Shown here: positions 16,891-25,727 of the stretch, in pieces | Position numbering within the stretch: position 1 is the stretch's first letter | Layout of the letters: the number at the start of each line of letters is the position of its first letter | Origin: Streptomyces yatensis | GTDB taxonomy: Bacteria; Actinomycetota; Actinomycetes; Streptomycetales; Streptomycetaceae | Length of the DNA stretch: 64,000 nt | Reading direction: 5' to 3' | NCBI RefSeq assembly: GCF_018069625.1 | Contig: NZ_CP072941.1 | Coordinates: 2,852,001 to 2,916,000, forward strand | The notes under the pieces: model-generated | Told to the model about the DNA's origin: nothing | The model's database searches: none | The model's input: only the letters and a program-made list of their open reading frames with translations | Made by a program: the position numbers and the translations under genes

Positions 16891-17730
16891 TCAGCCCTTG
16901 GCGACCCCTTCCGAGAGATCGGGGGCGGGGGTGCGGGCCAGTTCATGGCTGAGCTGTTCCAGCTCGCTGCCGCCCGCCATCTGCCGGGTGAGCTCCTCCA
17001 GGGCGATCTCGTCCTTGGCGTGGCTGCCCGCCATGGCACCGCGCTTGAGCAGCACGAAGCGGTCGCCGACGAGATAGGCGTGGTGCGGGTTGTGGGTGAT
17101 GAGGACCACGCCGAGGCCCGCGTCCCGGGCGGCCGCGACGTACTTGAGCACGACCCCGGACTGCTTGACGCCCAGCGCCGCCGTCGGCTCGTCCAGGATC
17201 AGCACCTTCGCGCCGAAGTGGACGGCGCGGGCGATGGCCACGCACTGGCGCTGACCGCCGGAGAGGGTGCCGATGGGCTGGTCGACGTCGCGCAGATCGA
17301 TGCCCATGCGCAGCAGTTCACGGTGGGTGGTGGCGCGCATCGCCTCCACATCCAGGCGCCGCAGCGGCCCGCGGCCCTTGTGGACCTCGGAGCCGAGGAA
17401 GAAGTTCCGCCACACCGGCATCATCGGGACCACGGCGAGGTCCTGGTAGACCGTGGCGATCCCGCGGTCCAGGGCCTCGCGCGGGGAGCCGAGACGGACC
17501 TCCTCCCCCTCGATGGTGAAGCTGCCGCCGTCGTGCTGGTGCAGCCCCGCGACGATCTTGATGAGGGTGGACTTGCCCGCGCCGTTGTCACCGAGGACGC
17601 AGGTGATCTCCCCGGCGTGCACCTCCAGCGAGACGCCGTCCAGGGCCTGGACATTGCCGTAGTACTTGCTGATGTCGCTGAGCGCGACCAGAGGTGTCCC
17701 GGATGCCCGAGATGTCTGGGACGTACTCAT
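16891..17730 (-). CDS. CUT2 sugar ABC transporter ATP-binding protein (single ATPase domain)
   Basis: This energises the sugar importer. From the ATG of [11 protein letters not shown] it has 279 residues and one ATPase domain: Walker A (GDNGAGKST), Q-loop (VYQDLAVVP), signature (LSGGQRQC), Walker B ([11 protein letters not shown]) and switch His (LITHNPHH). Classical RbsA/XylG proteins have two such domains; the single-domain form is like the FrcA (fructose) subclass. Its ATG overlaps the permease TGA by four bases. The signature ends QC where most members have QR, a minor variation. Confidence 0.92.
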   Translation of the reverse strand: MSTSQTSRASGTPLVALSDISKYYGNVQALDGVSLEVHAGEITCVLGDNGAGKSTLIKIVAGLHQHDGGSFTIEGEEVRLGSPREALDRGIATVYQDLAVVPMMPVWRNFFLGSEVHKGRGPLRRLDVEAMRATTHRELLRMGIDLRDVDQPIGTLSGGQRQCVAIARAVHFGAKVLILDEPTAALGVKQSGVVLKYVAAARDAGLGVVLITHNPHHAYLVGDRFVLLKRGAMAGSHAKDEIALEELTRQMAGGSELEQLSHELARTPAPDLSEGVAKG

Positions 17731-18776
17731 TTGCTCTCCTCCGCCCGCTTGCGGACCCACCAGTTGAGCAGCGTGGCGAGCAGCAGCATCGCCCCGAGGA
17801 AGAACTTGAACCAGTCGGCGCCCCACTGCGCGTAGACGATGCCCTTGTTGGTCATGCCGAAGATGAACGCGCCGACGGCCGCGCCGACCGCCGAGCCGTA
17901 GCCGCCGGTCAGCAGGCAGCCGCCGATGACGGCGGCGATGATGTAGAGCAGCTCATTGCCCACGCCCTCGCCGGACTGGACGACGTCGTAGTTGAACAGC
18001 AGATGCTGGCCGGAGATCCAGGCGGCCAGCGCGACGCCCAGATAGAGGCCGATCTTGGTGCGCTCGACCGGTACGCCGACCGCGCGGGCCGCCTCCTTGG
18101 CGCCGCCCACCGCGAAGATCCAGTTCCCGGCGCGGGTGCGCAGCAGGATCCAGGTGGCGAGCGCGATCAGGGCGAACCACCACAGGACGGTGATCTGCAC
18201 CTCGACGTCCCCGATGGTCAGATGCGAGGCGAAGACCTTGTGGGCGGAGGGGAAGCCCTCCATGTCGGCGATGCTCTTGGTGGAGACGGTGTCGCTGATC
18301 AGCTTGGTGAAGCCGAGGTTGCAGCCCTGGAGGATCAGGAAGGTGCCGAGCGTGATGATGAAGCTCGGCAGATTGGTGCGGACCAGCAGATAGCCGTTGA
18401 AGAAGCCGATCGCGAGGGTGGCCAGCAGGGACACCCCGGCGCCGACCCATACGTTCGCCGTCATCTGGTACGAGAACATGGACGAGATCAGCGCCGAGCT
18501 GGTGACCAGGACACCGGTCGACAGATCGAACTCCCCGCCGATCATCAGCAGCGCGACCGGCACCGCCATGATCCCGATGGTCGAGGACGCGTACAGCACG
18601 GTGCTGAAGCTGGACCACTGGAGGAAGGCGTCGGCGACGATCGAGAAGAAGACGAAGACGGCGACGGCGCCGACGACCGCGCCCAGTTCCGGCCGCCCCG
18701 CGAGCCGGCGCGGCAGCGATCCGCGCACCGGCTGCCGGCTCGCGAGTTCCTCGACGGGCGGTGCCTCCGCGCTCAT
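17727..18776 (-). CDS. CUT2 sugar ABC transporter permease (FrcC/RbsC-like)
   Basis: This is the membrane channel of the sugar importer, 349 residues with eight to ten hydrophobic segments. It carries the RbsC-family patterns [18 protein letters not shown] (residues about 80-97), [17 protein letters not shown] and [20 protein letters not shown] chose the ATG of [11 protein letters not shown] because it overlaps the binding-protein stop by four bases; upstream in-frame sequence is inside that gene. Family membership is secure; the sugar is unknown (FrcC-like proteins transport fructose, ribose and mannose). Confidence 0.92.
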   Translation of the reverse strand: MSAEAPPVEELASRQPVRGSLPRRLAGRPELGAVVGAVAVFVFFSIVADAFLQWSSFSTVLYASSTIGIMAVPVALLMIGGEFDLSTGVLVTSSALISSMFSYQMTANVWVGAGVSLLATLAIGFFNGYLLVRTNLPSFIITLGTFLILQGCNLGFTKLISDTVSTKSIADMEGFPSAHKVFASHLTIGDVEVQITVLWWFALIALATWILLRTRAGNWIFAVGGAKEAARAVGVPVERTKIGLYLGVALAAWISGQHLLFNYDVVQSGEGVGNELLYIIAAVIGGCLLTGGYGSAVGAAVGAFIFGMTNKGIVYAQWGADWFKFFLGAMLLLATLLNWWVRKRAEESK

Positions 18777-19792
18777 CGGGTGCCCCGCTTCGTGTACGAG
18801 GCGAGCTCGGCGGCGTCGTCCTTGGTGATGATCTGCGGACCGGTCAGCACCGGCCTGCCACCGCCGAGCACATCGGCGTTGTAGCGGTTGAGCCACAGCA
18901 GGTCCACGGCCTCGTAGCCCTGCAGATACGGCTGCTGGTCCACGGCGAAGCCGAGCGTGCCGTCCTGGAGCGCCGCGGCGACCTTGGCGTTGAGGTCGAA
19001 GGTGTCGATCTCGGCCTTGCTGCCCGCCTGGTCGGCGGCCTTGGCGGCGGTGTCCGCGAAGGGGGCGCCGAGGGTGAGCACGGTGTCGATGCCCTTGTCC
19101 GACTGGAGCTTGGCCTCGATCGAGGACTGCACATCGGGCATGTTGGTGCCCTCGACGTAGATCTTCTCCATCTTGCCGTCGAAGGTCTTGGCCGCGCCGT
19201 CGCAGCGCTGCTCATGGCCGACGTTGCCCTGTTCGTGGAGGACGCACAGGGCCTTCTTCCGGCCCCGCTTGTTGAGCTCGTCGCCGACGGCCTCGCCCGC
19301 GATGGTCTCGTCCTGGCCGACGTGAGTGAGCGCGCCGAACGCCTTGGACTCCTCGGAGCCGGAGTTGACGGTGATCACCGGTATCCCGGCCTTCCGCGCC
19401 TTCTTCACCACGGCCTTCATGGCGTCGGGCTTGGCGAGGGTGACGATCAGGCCGTCGACCTTCTGGTCGATGTAGGACTGGACCAGCTGGGACTGCTCCT
19501 TGCCCTCCTCGTTGTGGGCGTAGAGGAACCGGATGTTGTCCTTGACCGCGGCCTGCTTGGCACCGCTCTGGACGATGTCCCAGAAGGTGTCGCCGTCGCC
19601 GGAGTGGGTGACCATCGCGAAGGTCCACTTCGGGGTGTTGACCGCCGCCCGCCCCCCGGCGGCCGCCTCCCGTGCGGCCCGCTCCTCGGCACGCTTGCCG
19701 CCCGTGCTGCTGCAGCCCGCCAACACCGTACCCAGCACCGCCGCCAGCACGGCGGCGGTCATCGCACGTGCCCCTCTCCGCACCTTCGCCAC
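18773..19792 (-). CDS. CUT2 sugar-binding lipoprotein
   Basis: This is the substrate receptor of the importer, 339 residues with a lipoprotein signal (LAGC, Cys27). A type-1 periplasmic-binding fold follows: WTFAMVTHSGDGDTFWDIVQ, the QKVDGLIVTLAKPD hinge region, GIPVITVNSGSEES and FAVDQQPYLQGYEAVDLLWL near the C-terminus, the usual end of ribose/inositol-type receptors. It starts with GTG and is the first transporter gene after the GntR regulator, separated by about 256 bp that should contain its promoter. Confidence 0.92.
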   Translation of the reverse strand: MAKVRRGARAMTAAVLAAVLGTVLAGCSSTGGKRAEERAAREAAAGGRAAVNTPKWTFAMVTHSGDGDTFWDIVQSGAKQAAVKDNIRFLYAHNEEGKEQSQLVQSYIDQKVDGLIVTLAKPDAMKAVVKKARKAGIPVITVNSGSEESKAFGALTHVGQDETIAGEAVGDELNKRGRKKALCVLHEQGNVGHEQRCDGAAKTFDGKMEKIYVEGTNMPDVQSSIEAKLQSDKGIDTVLTLGAPFADTAAKAADQAGSKAEIDTFDLNAKVAAALQDGTLGFAVDQQPYLQGYEAVDLLWLNRYNADVLGGGRPVLTGPQIITKDDAAELASYTKRGTR

Positions 19793-20048
19793 GAAGACCC
19801 GCCCTTCTCACTGTGTGTTCGTCCCGCTGTCACCTTCGCGGCCGGGTACCGCATGATCGGGCCCGGCCGCCGCCAAGTATCCGTTACCGGCCCTCGCCGG
19901 GGCTTCCGGGGTGCTCGGCGGCGCCGCGTACGGTGAAACCGGTGGCGGGCCCGGTGCCCGTCCGGCTGGAGGACTTGTAGCGGGGGACGCGGGACACGTC
20001 AAGGACAGCGGCCGGGCGCGACGGCCTTGCAGGGCGGGAGCGAAGGGC

Positions 20049-20816
20049 TCAGGGGCGTACGAGGAGCTGGAACTCGAAGGCGTAGCGCGAGGCCCGGTAG
20101 GTGTGCGAGCCGAACTCCACGGCCCGGCCGGTGTCGTCGTAGGTCGTGCGCTCCATGGTCAGCAGCGGCGCGCCCTCCGGCTCCCCCAGCTGCTCCCCCT
20201 CCTCGGCGGTGGCCGCGCGGGCGCCGACCGCCTGGCGGGCGCTGTGCAGGGTGATCCCGGCCGCGCGCATCAGCCGGTAGAGCCCGGTGTCCTCCAGCTC
20301 GGCGCTGTCCAGCTTGAGCAGGCCCACGGGGAGGTGGTTGCGCAGATGGGCCATGGGCTCGCCGTGCGCCAGCCGCAGCCGCTCGATCAGCACCACCTCG
20401 GCGCCCTCGGAGATGCCGAGCGCGGCGGCGACCTCGGCGGTCGCGAGCTCGGTCGTGTTCCGCAGCACCTGGGTGGCGGGGCGCTGACCGGCCGCCTCCA
20501 GGTCGTCGTAGAGGCTGCTCAGCTCCAGCGGGCGCTTGACCTGGCTGTGCACCACCTGTGTGCCCACGCCCCGGCGGCGCACCAGCAGCCCCTTGTCGAC
20601 CAGGGACGAAATGGCCTGCCGGACGGTGGGGCGGGACAGCCCGAGCCGCCCGGCCAGCTCGATCTCATTGCCCAGCAGGCTCCCGGGCGCCAGCCGCCCC
20701 TGCTCGATCGCCGCCTCGAGCTGCTGGGACAGCTGGAAATACAGCGGGACCGGACTGCTGCGATCGACGCTGAGCTGGAGCGCCTCAGCCCCGCCCGAAG
20801 AGTCTTCTTCCTCCAT
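20049..20816 (-). CDS. GntR/HutC-family regulator of the adjacent sugar transporter
   Basis: This is a transcriptional regulator with an N-terminal winged helix (PLYFQLSQQLEAAIEQGRL, then GRLGLSRPTVRQAISSLVDKG) and a C-terminal UTRA ligand-binding domain (about residues 90-250, with RLRLAHGEPMAHLRNHLP and TYRASRYAFEFQLLVRP). It has 255 residues from the ATG of MEEEDSSGG; an in-frame GTG two codons upstream is possible. The UTRA domain normally binds a sugar phosphate or sugar, fitting control of the downstream CUT2 genes. A perfect palindrome TTGTCCGGACAA lies about 55 bp upstream and is a candidate autoregulatory operator. Confidence 0.92.
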   Translation of the reverse strand: MEEEDSSGGAEALQLSVDRSSPVPLYFQLSQQLEAAIEQGRLAPGSLLGNEIELAGRLGLSRPTVRQAISSLVDKGLLVRRRGVGTQVVHSQVKRPLELSSLYDDLEAAGQRPATQVLRNTTELATAEVAAALGISEGAEVVLIERLRLAHGEPMAHLRNHLPVGLLKLDSAELEDTGLYRLMRAAGITLHSARQAVGARAATAEEGEQLGEPEGAPLLTMERTTYDDTGRAVEFGSHTYRASRYAFEFQLLVRP

Positions 20817-20871
20817 AGCCACGGGGCGAGGGTATCCGGATGAGCACATGACGGGAAGTCGTGAAGTTCTG

Positions 20872-20883
20872 TTGTCCGGACAA
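20872..20883. promoter_or_regulatory. Perfect 12-bp palindrome TTGTCCGGACAA, candidate GntR operator
   Basis: TTGTCCGGACAA is fully self-complementary and lies upstream of the GntR gene, with G/C flanks that weakly extend the symmetry. Its size and position fit an autoregulatory GntR-family site. I did not find an exact second copy upstream of the sugar-binding lipoprotein gene. Confidence 0.45.
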
Positions 20884-20956
20884 ACTACGCACTCTCGACC
20901 CGCCGGGGCCGACAACGCTGTCAGCCGGCGCACCGGCCAAGGGGCCGTCCTGCCTC

Positions 20957-21610
20957 CTACGGGGCCCGCTCGCGCAGCCGGGCGGCGGACCGGGCCAGCC
21001 GTGCGGCGCCGACCACCGGCAGGGCGAGCGCTATCAGGAGGGAGGCCACGAAGGCGGGGGCGCTGATCCCGTCGAACGCCAGGGAGAGGGCGGCCGCCAG
21101 CACCGGCACCGTCACCAGCGGCGACAGGACGAACAGCGTGGCCTGCCGCTTCTCGCGCCGCGCCCACGGCGCGGACCGCCACAGCCGGACGAGCGCGCCG
21201 AAGGCGGCGACCAGCCCGAGCGGTATGCCCACGCCGGGGATCAGGCACAGCGGGACGGGCAGTACGGCGAGGCCGAGCGTCAGCCAGGTGCCGCCGGGGT
21301 TCTCGGGCTCGGGGGGAATGCTGCCGGACTCCTCGGCCAGCGCGTCCGCCGCGATCTCCTCCGGGGTCCCGATCCAGTCGAGCGCCCGCCGTACCCGCTC
21401 CTCACTGATCGCCGGACCGCCGTCCGGGCCGTCGTCCGGGCCGCCGTCCGCGGCGGGAACCTCGGTGCGGTCGTCGGCCAGCGCCGCCGCGATCTCCTCG
21501 CGCAGATCCTCGAGCAGTTCCTCCCGCCACGCGGCGGGAAGCGCCGCGGTCCGCCGCTCGACCGAGGCCAGAAAGGTCCGCACGAGGGGGTGGCTGAGGG
21601 GGCTGCTCAT
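20957..21610 (-). CDS. HAAS-domain-like membrane protein
   Basis: This 217-residue protein has an N-terminal helical region (HPLVRTFLASVERRTAAL, WREELLEDLREEIAAAL) and a second helical block (SEERVRRALDWIGTPEEIAADAL). Both resemble the HAAS/DUF1700-type alpha-helical domain found in membrane-associated sensor partners. Four hydrophobic segments follow (about 120-215). Between the helical blocks is a DGGPDDGPDGGP low-complexity linker. HAAS proteins usually accompany PadR regulators; none is here, and the gene upstream on the same strand encodes a TetR protein. A signalling role is therefore inferred only. Confidence 0.75.
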   Translation of the reverse strand: MSSPLSHPLVRTFLASVERRTAALPAAWREELLEDLREEIAAALADDRTEVPAADGGPDDGPDGGPAISEERVRRALDWIGTPEEIAADALAEESGSIPPEPENPGGTWLTLGLAVLPVPLCLIPGVGIPLGLVAAFGALVRLWRSAPWARREKRQATLFVLSPLVTVPVLAAALSLAFDGISAPAFVASLLIALALPVVGAARLARSAARLRERAP

Positions 21611-21741
21611 ATCGTCTTCTCCGGATGCGAGGAAACGTTCACCGGTCGGGGGCATTACAACCGGCATCCGTCAGGGTGTAGCACCCGCGCAAGGGCCGCG
21701 CCCGAATTCGCGCAAATGCGCATCCCGCCGCGGGCGACAGG

Positions 21742-22431
21742 TTAGTAGGCCGCCCTGTCGCCCCCGCTGTGGGTCAGGGCCCGGTCCAGTTCGGCACCGG
21801 TGAGTCCGGCGGGGAGCGGGGCGGTGTCGGAGCGGGCGCGCAGTCCGTCCAGGACGAGCGCGGCGATGCGTCGGGCGGCGCGATCCCAGGCGTCGGACGG
21901 GAGTTGGGCACGGGCGAGCGTCGCCACGGTGACGACGAGGTCGGCGGCGGTGGCGTCGGGCCGGATCGAGCCGTCGTCGATGCCCCGTTTCAGCACCGCG
22001 CCCAGCGACCGGGAGATCCGCGGGCCGAGGGGGTCGGCGCCGTTTCGCGGATGCGGGCCGAGGGGGTCGGCCCCGTTCCACGGACGCGGGCCGGGGGCGC
22101 TGAGCAACGGCAGGGCGAGACGGCGACGTTCGGCGAGCAGCCGGTCCAGGAAACCGGCCAGCGCGTCCAGCGGCGGCGCCGCGCCGGCCTCGGCCTCCTG
22201 GGCGAGGTCGGCCACGAGCTGGTGGGCGCGGTGGACCACGGCCGCGTATAACTCGTCGCGGTCGGCGAAGTTCCGGTACAGCGTGGCGATGCCGACCCCT
22301 GCCTCGCGCGCCACCACGTCCAACGGCACGGCGGGGCCATCGCGGAGCAGGACCCGCTCGGCGGCGTCGAGGAGGGCGGCGCGGTTGGCGACGGCGTCCG
22401 AGCGGCGGCGCACGGGCTGGGCGGGACTCAT
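21742..22431 (-). CDS. TetR-family regulator with an internal 11-residue duplication
   Basis: This is a TetR repressor of 229 residues. The HTH is at residues 15-60 (LLDAAERVLLRDGPAVPLD, then GVGIATLYRNFADRDELYA). The C-terminal half is the regulatory domain. Within it, NGADPLGP appears twice 11 residues apart because a 33-bp segment is tandemly duplicated in the gene. The duplicated stretch is Pro/Gly-rich and would sit in a loop between helices. The target is unknown; the downstream membrane protein on the same strand is a possible one. Confidence 0.88.
   Translation of the reverse strand: MSPAQPVRRRSDAVANRAALLDAAERVLLRDGPAVPLDVVAREAGVGIATLYRNFADRDELYAAVVHRAHQLVADLAQEAEAGAAPPLDALAGFLDRLLAERRRLALPLLSAPGPRPWNGADPLGPHPRNGADPLGPRISRSLGAVLKRGIDDGSIRPDATAADLVVTVATLARAQLPSDAWDRAARRIAALVLDGLRARSDTAPLPAGLTGAELDRALTHSGGDRAAY
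22021..22086. repeat. In-frame 33-bp tandem duplication inside the TetR gene
   Basis: CGGGCCGAGGGGGTCGGCGCC... (22021-22053) is followed by a copy with about five differences (22054-22086) and the first bases of a third. The 33-bp period keeps frame and adds 11 residues. Confidence 0.8.
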
Positions 22432-22523
22432 GGGGCCATCTTCCCGCCCCGGGCACCGCGGCAGGGCGACGGGCGCGAGAGTCCTACGGCGATGCCCAGA
22501 TTTTCAGCCGCCGTCCGTCCGCC

Positions 22524-22563
22524 GCCGCTTTACCGCTTCACCGCGTCACCGTTTCACCGCTTC
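22524..22563. repeat. Octamer tandem repeat (ACCGCTTC)n
   Basis: Five consecutive 8-bp units (GCCGCTTT, ACCGCTTC, ACCGCGTC, ACCGTTTC, ACCGCTTC) run into the last codons and stop of the PheC-like gene. Because 8 is not a multiple of three, copy-number change would alter the C-terminus. Confidence 0.7.
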
Positions 22564-23402
22564 ATCCAGTCATCCTCGTACTTCTTGTACGTGCCGTCGT
22601 GGGTGGCCAGATGGACCCACTGGTCGACGTACTCCTTGAACTGCGCATCGCCGCGCGGCAGGGCGTACGCCTTCTCGGAGAAGGAGAACGGCTCGTCGGG
22701 GTGGACCGCGCACAGCTCCGGGTGGATCGCGGACTGGTAGCGGGTCTCGCTGGCGTCCGTCATCATCACATCGGCACGGCCCGCGATGATCTCGTCGAAG
22801 ATCGTGGTGTTGTCCGGATGGACGGTGAGAGTGGCCCGTTTGACATGGGCCCGGGCGAACTCCTCATTGGTGCCGCCCGGGTTGACCACCACCCGCACGC
22901 CCGGCCGGTCGATGTCCTCCAGCGTGCGGTACCTGTCCTTGTCCTCGCAGCGCACGATCGGCGTCTTGCCGTCGGTGAGATACGGCTCGCTGAAGGACGC
23001 CTTACGGGCACGGGCCAGGGTCACCGAGACCCCGCCCATGCCCACGTCGCAGCGTCCGGCGGCAAGGTCGTCCACCAGTTCGGCCCAGGTGGTGGGCACG
23101 AACGCCGGTTTGGCGTCCAGGCTCTTGGCCAGGTCCCCTGCCATCTTGATGTCGATGCCGGTGTAGGCGCCGGACTTGGGGTCGCGATGGCTGAAAGGCC
23201 GGTAGTCGCCCGTGGTGCACACCCGCAGCACCCCGCGCTCGGGCACCCGGTCGAGCAGGGTGCCGCGCTGCGGCCGGGCGCGGTCGGCGGCGGACGCCCG
23301 CGGCGACTCGGCCTTGGACGTGGAGCCGACGGCCAGCGCCGAACCGGCGGCGGTGGCGGCGAGCACGGCGGCGAGGGCGGACAGCGTGACGGTACGTCTC
23401 AC
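22554..23402 (-). CDS. Secreted PheC-like protein (cyclohexadienyl dehydratase or family-3 solute-binding protein)
   Basis: The GTG start follows AGGAGG and gives 282 residues with a signal peptide (VRRTVTLSALAAVLAATAAG, then SALA). There is no lipobox Cys, unlike a Gram-positive transporter receptor. From my memory of Pseudomonas PheC, the body matches it block by block: GVLRVCTTGDYRPFS, PYLTDGKTPI, VVNPGGTNEEFAR, VHPDNTTIFDEII, VMMTDASETR, HPELCAVHP and EKAYALPR. PheC is a prephenate/arogenate dehydratase that evolved from binding proteins. No permease or ATPase gene adjoins. I favour an exported dehydratase-like enzyme; an orphan amino-acid receptor is the alternative. Its role outside the cell is unclear. 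Confidence 0.8.
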   Translation of the reverse strand: MRRTVTLSALAAVLAATAAGSALAVGSTSKAESPRASAADRARPQRGTLLDRVPERGVLRVCTTGDYRPFSHRDPKSGAYTGIDIKMAGDLAKSLDAKPAFVPTTWAELVDDLAAGRCDVGMGGVSVTLARARKASFSEPYLTDGKTPIVRCEDKDRYRTLEDIDRPGVRVVVNPGGTNEEFARAHVKRATLTVHPDNTTIFDEIIAGRADVMMTDASETRYQSAIHPELCAVHPDEPFSFSEKAYALPRGDAQFKEYVDQWVHLATHDGTYKKYEDDWMKR

Positions 23403-23524
23403 GGCACCTCCTGGGCGCGGGCGGGCGGCCGGTACGAGCCGCATGATCACAGCGCGCTCAGGGTGGCAGAACTCCCGGCCCACGGGAAGCGGATGCGGTT
23501 GACCGCGCGCTGGGACGGGCGGAC

Positions 23525-23680
23525 GTACGGGCCACGCACCGCCATTCGTACGGCCCGCGCGCAGCGATCAGTACGTCCCGGGCGCCCCGTCCGCACAGCC
23601 CGCGCACAGCGGTTCGGTACAGCCCGCGCCCCGCCGTCCGTACAGCCCGCGCACAGCGGCTCAGTACAGCTCGGGCGCCG
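23525..23680. repeat. 22-24 bp tandem repeat GTACAGCCCGCGCACAGCGG, six to seven units
   Basis: Units begin at about 23525, 23548, 23571, 23593, 23617, 23640 and 23664. Each starts GTAC(A/G)GCCC or a variant and runs 22-24 bp. The array fills the space upstream of the PheC-like gene, and the last units encode the C-terminal residues and stop of the KDPG aldolase gene. Confidence 0.8.
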
Positions 23681-24314
23681 AGTCCAGCGGTGGTGCCACA
23701 TCCGCGAGGCGGGCCAGCAGCTCGGCGGCGCGCTTGCCCACGGTGTCCCGGTCGCCCTCGGACAGCGCCGAGCCCATCCCGCAGGCGACGGCCCCGGCCG
23801 CGATCCAGTCCGGGGCCTCGGCCAGCGTCACCCCGCCGGTGGGGACCACGGCGGCCTGCGGCAGCGCGGCGCGTACGTCACTGACCCAGCGGGGCCCGTA
23901 GGCGGAGGCGGGGAAGAGCTTCAGGGCGTCCGCGCCCAGCTCCATCGCGTGCACCGCCTCGGTGGGCGTCGCCACGCCGGGGAAGACCGGCAGACCGTAG
24001 CGGTGGCCGGTGCGGATGACCTCGGGGTCCAGGCTCGGCGAGACGAGGAAGCGGGCGCCCGCGTCCACCGCCATCCGGGCCGAGGCGGCGTCGAGCACCG
24101 TGCCCGCGCCGATCACCGCGTCATCGCCGACCTCCCGGATCAGTGTGGTGACCGCCTCCAGGGCGAAGGGTGTGGTCAGCGAGATCTCCAGGCTGGTGAT
24201 ACCGGCGGAGAGCAGGCTGTCCGCCGTGGCATGGGCGTGGTCGTAGCTGTCGCTACGGACGATGGCGAGAACGCGCTGCGCGAGCGCGGCCCGGGTGATC
24301 TCCCAGCGGTACAC
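23661..24314 (-). CDS. eda: KDPG / 4-hydroxy-2-oxoglutarate aldolase
   Basis: This class I aldolase cleaves 2-keto-3-deoxy-6-phosphogluconate to pyruvate and glyceraldehyde-3-phosphate. The 217 residues show Glu43 in the SLEISLTTP block, GAGTVLDAASAR, FPGVATPTEA, the Schiff-base Lys132 in ALKLFPAS and the phosphate-binding VPTGGVTL and AVACGMGSAL. The gene lies downstream of a PfkB-type sugar kinase on the same strand with 257 bp between. Together they can phosphorylate and split 2-keto-3-deoxygluconate (uronate or galactonate catabolism). No 6-phosphogluconate dehydratase is nearby. Its last codons lie in a tandem repeat. Confidence 0.93.
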   Translation of the reverse strand: MYRWEITRAALAQRVLAIVRSDSYDHAHATADSLLSAGITSLEISLTTPFALEAVTTLIREVGDDAVIGAGTVLDAASARMAVDAGARFLVSPSLDPEVIRTGHRYGLPVFPGVATPTEAVHAMELGADALKLFPASAYGPRWVSDVRAALPQAAVVPTGGVTLAEAPDWIAAGAVACGMGSALSEGDRDTVGKRAAELLARLADVAPPLDSAPELY

Positions 24315-24571
24315 GGCGGTCGCCGCCTTCCTCTCCCAAGTGCTGCTGGCGATGCCGCCCCGGATTGCCTCCGGGATATGCGGCGGTTTCGGTGTGCGGT
24401 GGACGATCTGCGGTGCTGTGATGCGCTTGGTGGATCGATAGCCGACTTGCCGGTGTTACCGGCGCTGTCCGCGCTGTCTGTGTTGTCCCTGTCGTCTGCG
24501 TTGATTGTCTCGTGCGCGGATCTCCGTGCGGTCCGCGCGCTGCGGGTGGGCCGTGGATGCGGCGGGTCGGC

Positions 24572-25540
24572 TCAGCGGTACACCGCGTCCCCGCCCTTGG
24601 AGAGCTCGGCGAGTGCCCGGTCCCGCGCGGCGGCGGTGGGCAGCCCGTCCGTATCGGTGGCGGCCTGGACGACGAGGGCGGCCACACACGCCGCCTCGGC
24701 GAGCGCCTGGTGCTCGTGCAGCCCGCGCAGGCGGGCCGACAGATAGCCGGCCGCGAAACCGTCACCGGCCCCGATGGGATCGACGACCGGCACCGCGTGG
24801 GGCGCCTGGTCCCAGACGCCGTCGGCGGTGAGGACGGTCGAGGAGTGGTCGGCGCGCTTGATCACGACCTCGTCGGCCGCGCCGCGCAGCAGCTCCCGCG
24901 CGGCCTCGTCGGCGGGTTGGGCGGTCAGCAGCTCCAACTCGTCCTCGCCCGCGAGGACGATGTCGGCGTCGCGCAGCAACGGGCCCGCCGTCTGGGCCCA
25001 CTGCGCCGCGCCGCCCAGCTTGTGCCGTACGTTCGGATCGAAGGAGACCTTGGCCCCGGCCGCACGGGCCAGCTCCACCAGGCGGCGGCTCGCGGCCGCC
25101 GCGGTCGGCGAGAGCATCGGCGTGATCCCGGACAGGTGCAGCAGCCGGGTGCCTTCGAGGGCCTCGGGGCGTATCTGCTCGGGGGTCAGCCGGGAGGCGG
25201 CCGATCCCATGCGGTAGTACTGCACATCGATGGCGCGGTGCGCATGGCTGTCCCGCATCAGGAGCCCGGTGGGGGCGTGGTCGTCCACGATCGCGTGGGC
25301 GACGTCCACACAGTCGGCGCGCAGCTCGCGCAGCACCGCCTCCCCCGCGGGGTCGGCGCCGACCCGGCCGAGCCAGCGCACCCCGTGGCCGAGCCGGGCG
25401 AGGCCCACGGCCACATTGGATTCGGCCCCCGCCACCGACCGGCGGAAATGCACGGCCCGGTCCAGCGGAACCCCGGGCTCGGCGAGCAGCAGGAGCATCG
25501 CCTCCCCGCACGTGACCACTTCCGGACCGTTCGCCACCAT
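24572..25540 (-). CDS. kdgK: PfkB-family sugar kinase, probably 2-keto-3-deoxygluconate kinase
   Basis: This ribokinase-fold enzyme likely makes KDPG for the neighbouring aldolase. From the ATG of MVANGPEVVTCGEAM it has 322 residues, typical of KdgK. It has the N-terminal substrate region (VAGAESNVAVGLARLG), ADIVLAGEDELELL and the PfkB signature DPIGAGDGFAAGYL with the catalytic Asp. Specificity is inferred from the aldolase neighbour and overall KdgK-like layout. Its 257-bp downstream gap contains a run of degenerate 9-mers (GCGCTGTCC-like). Confidence 0.88.
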   Translation of the reverse strand: MVANGPEVVTCGEAMLLLLAEPGVPLDRAVHFRRSVAGAESNVAVGLARLGHGVRWLGRVGADPAGEAVLRELRADCVDVAHAIVDDHAPTGLLMRDSHAHRAIDVQYYRMGSAASRLTPEQIRPEALEGTRLLHLSGITPMLSPTAAAASRRLVELARAAGAKVSFDPNVRHKLGGAAQWAQTAGPLLRDADIVLAGEDELELLTAQPADEAARELLRGAADEVVIKRADHSSTVLTADGVWDQAPHAVPVVDPIGAGDGFAAGYLSARLRGLHEHQALAEAACVAALVVQAATDTDGLPTAAARDRALAELSKGGDAVYR

Positions 25541-25727
25541 GCCTCCCCGCACGTCCGCTGCTAACCGAGACGGTATCGGGAAGCAACGACAACGACCCGC
25601 GCGGGGTTCCCGGGCCGGTGACCGTGGTCCGGGGCGACGGCGGGGCGGAGGGCGGGTCCGAGGGCAACGGAGGGCGGGCCCGAGGGCGGACGGTGGGGCG
25701 GGCCCGAGGACGGGCGCGGACAGCGCT

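Noticed and set aside
20957..22431. HAAS-like protein plus TetR as a PadR-HAAS signalling pair
   Set aside because: The regulator has a TetR fold rather than PadR and 131 bp separates the genes, so the known pairing does not apply.
22599..24746. 715-codon plus-strand frame over the PheC-like and aldolase genes
   Set aside because: Antisense shadow that also reads through the tandem repeats; no start with a ribosome site and no recognisable domain.
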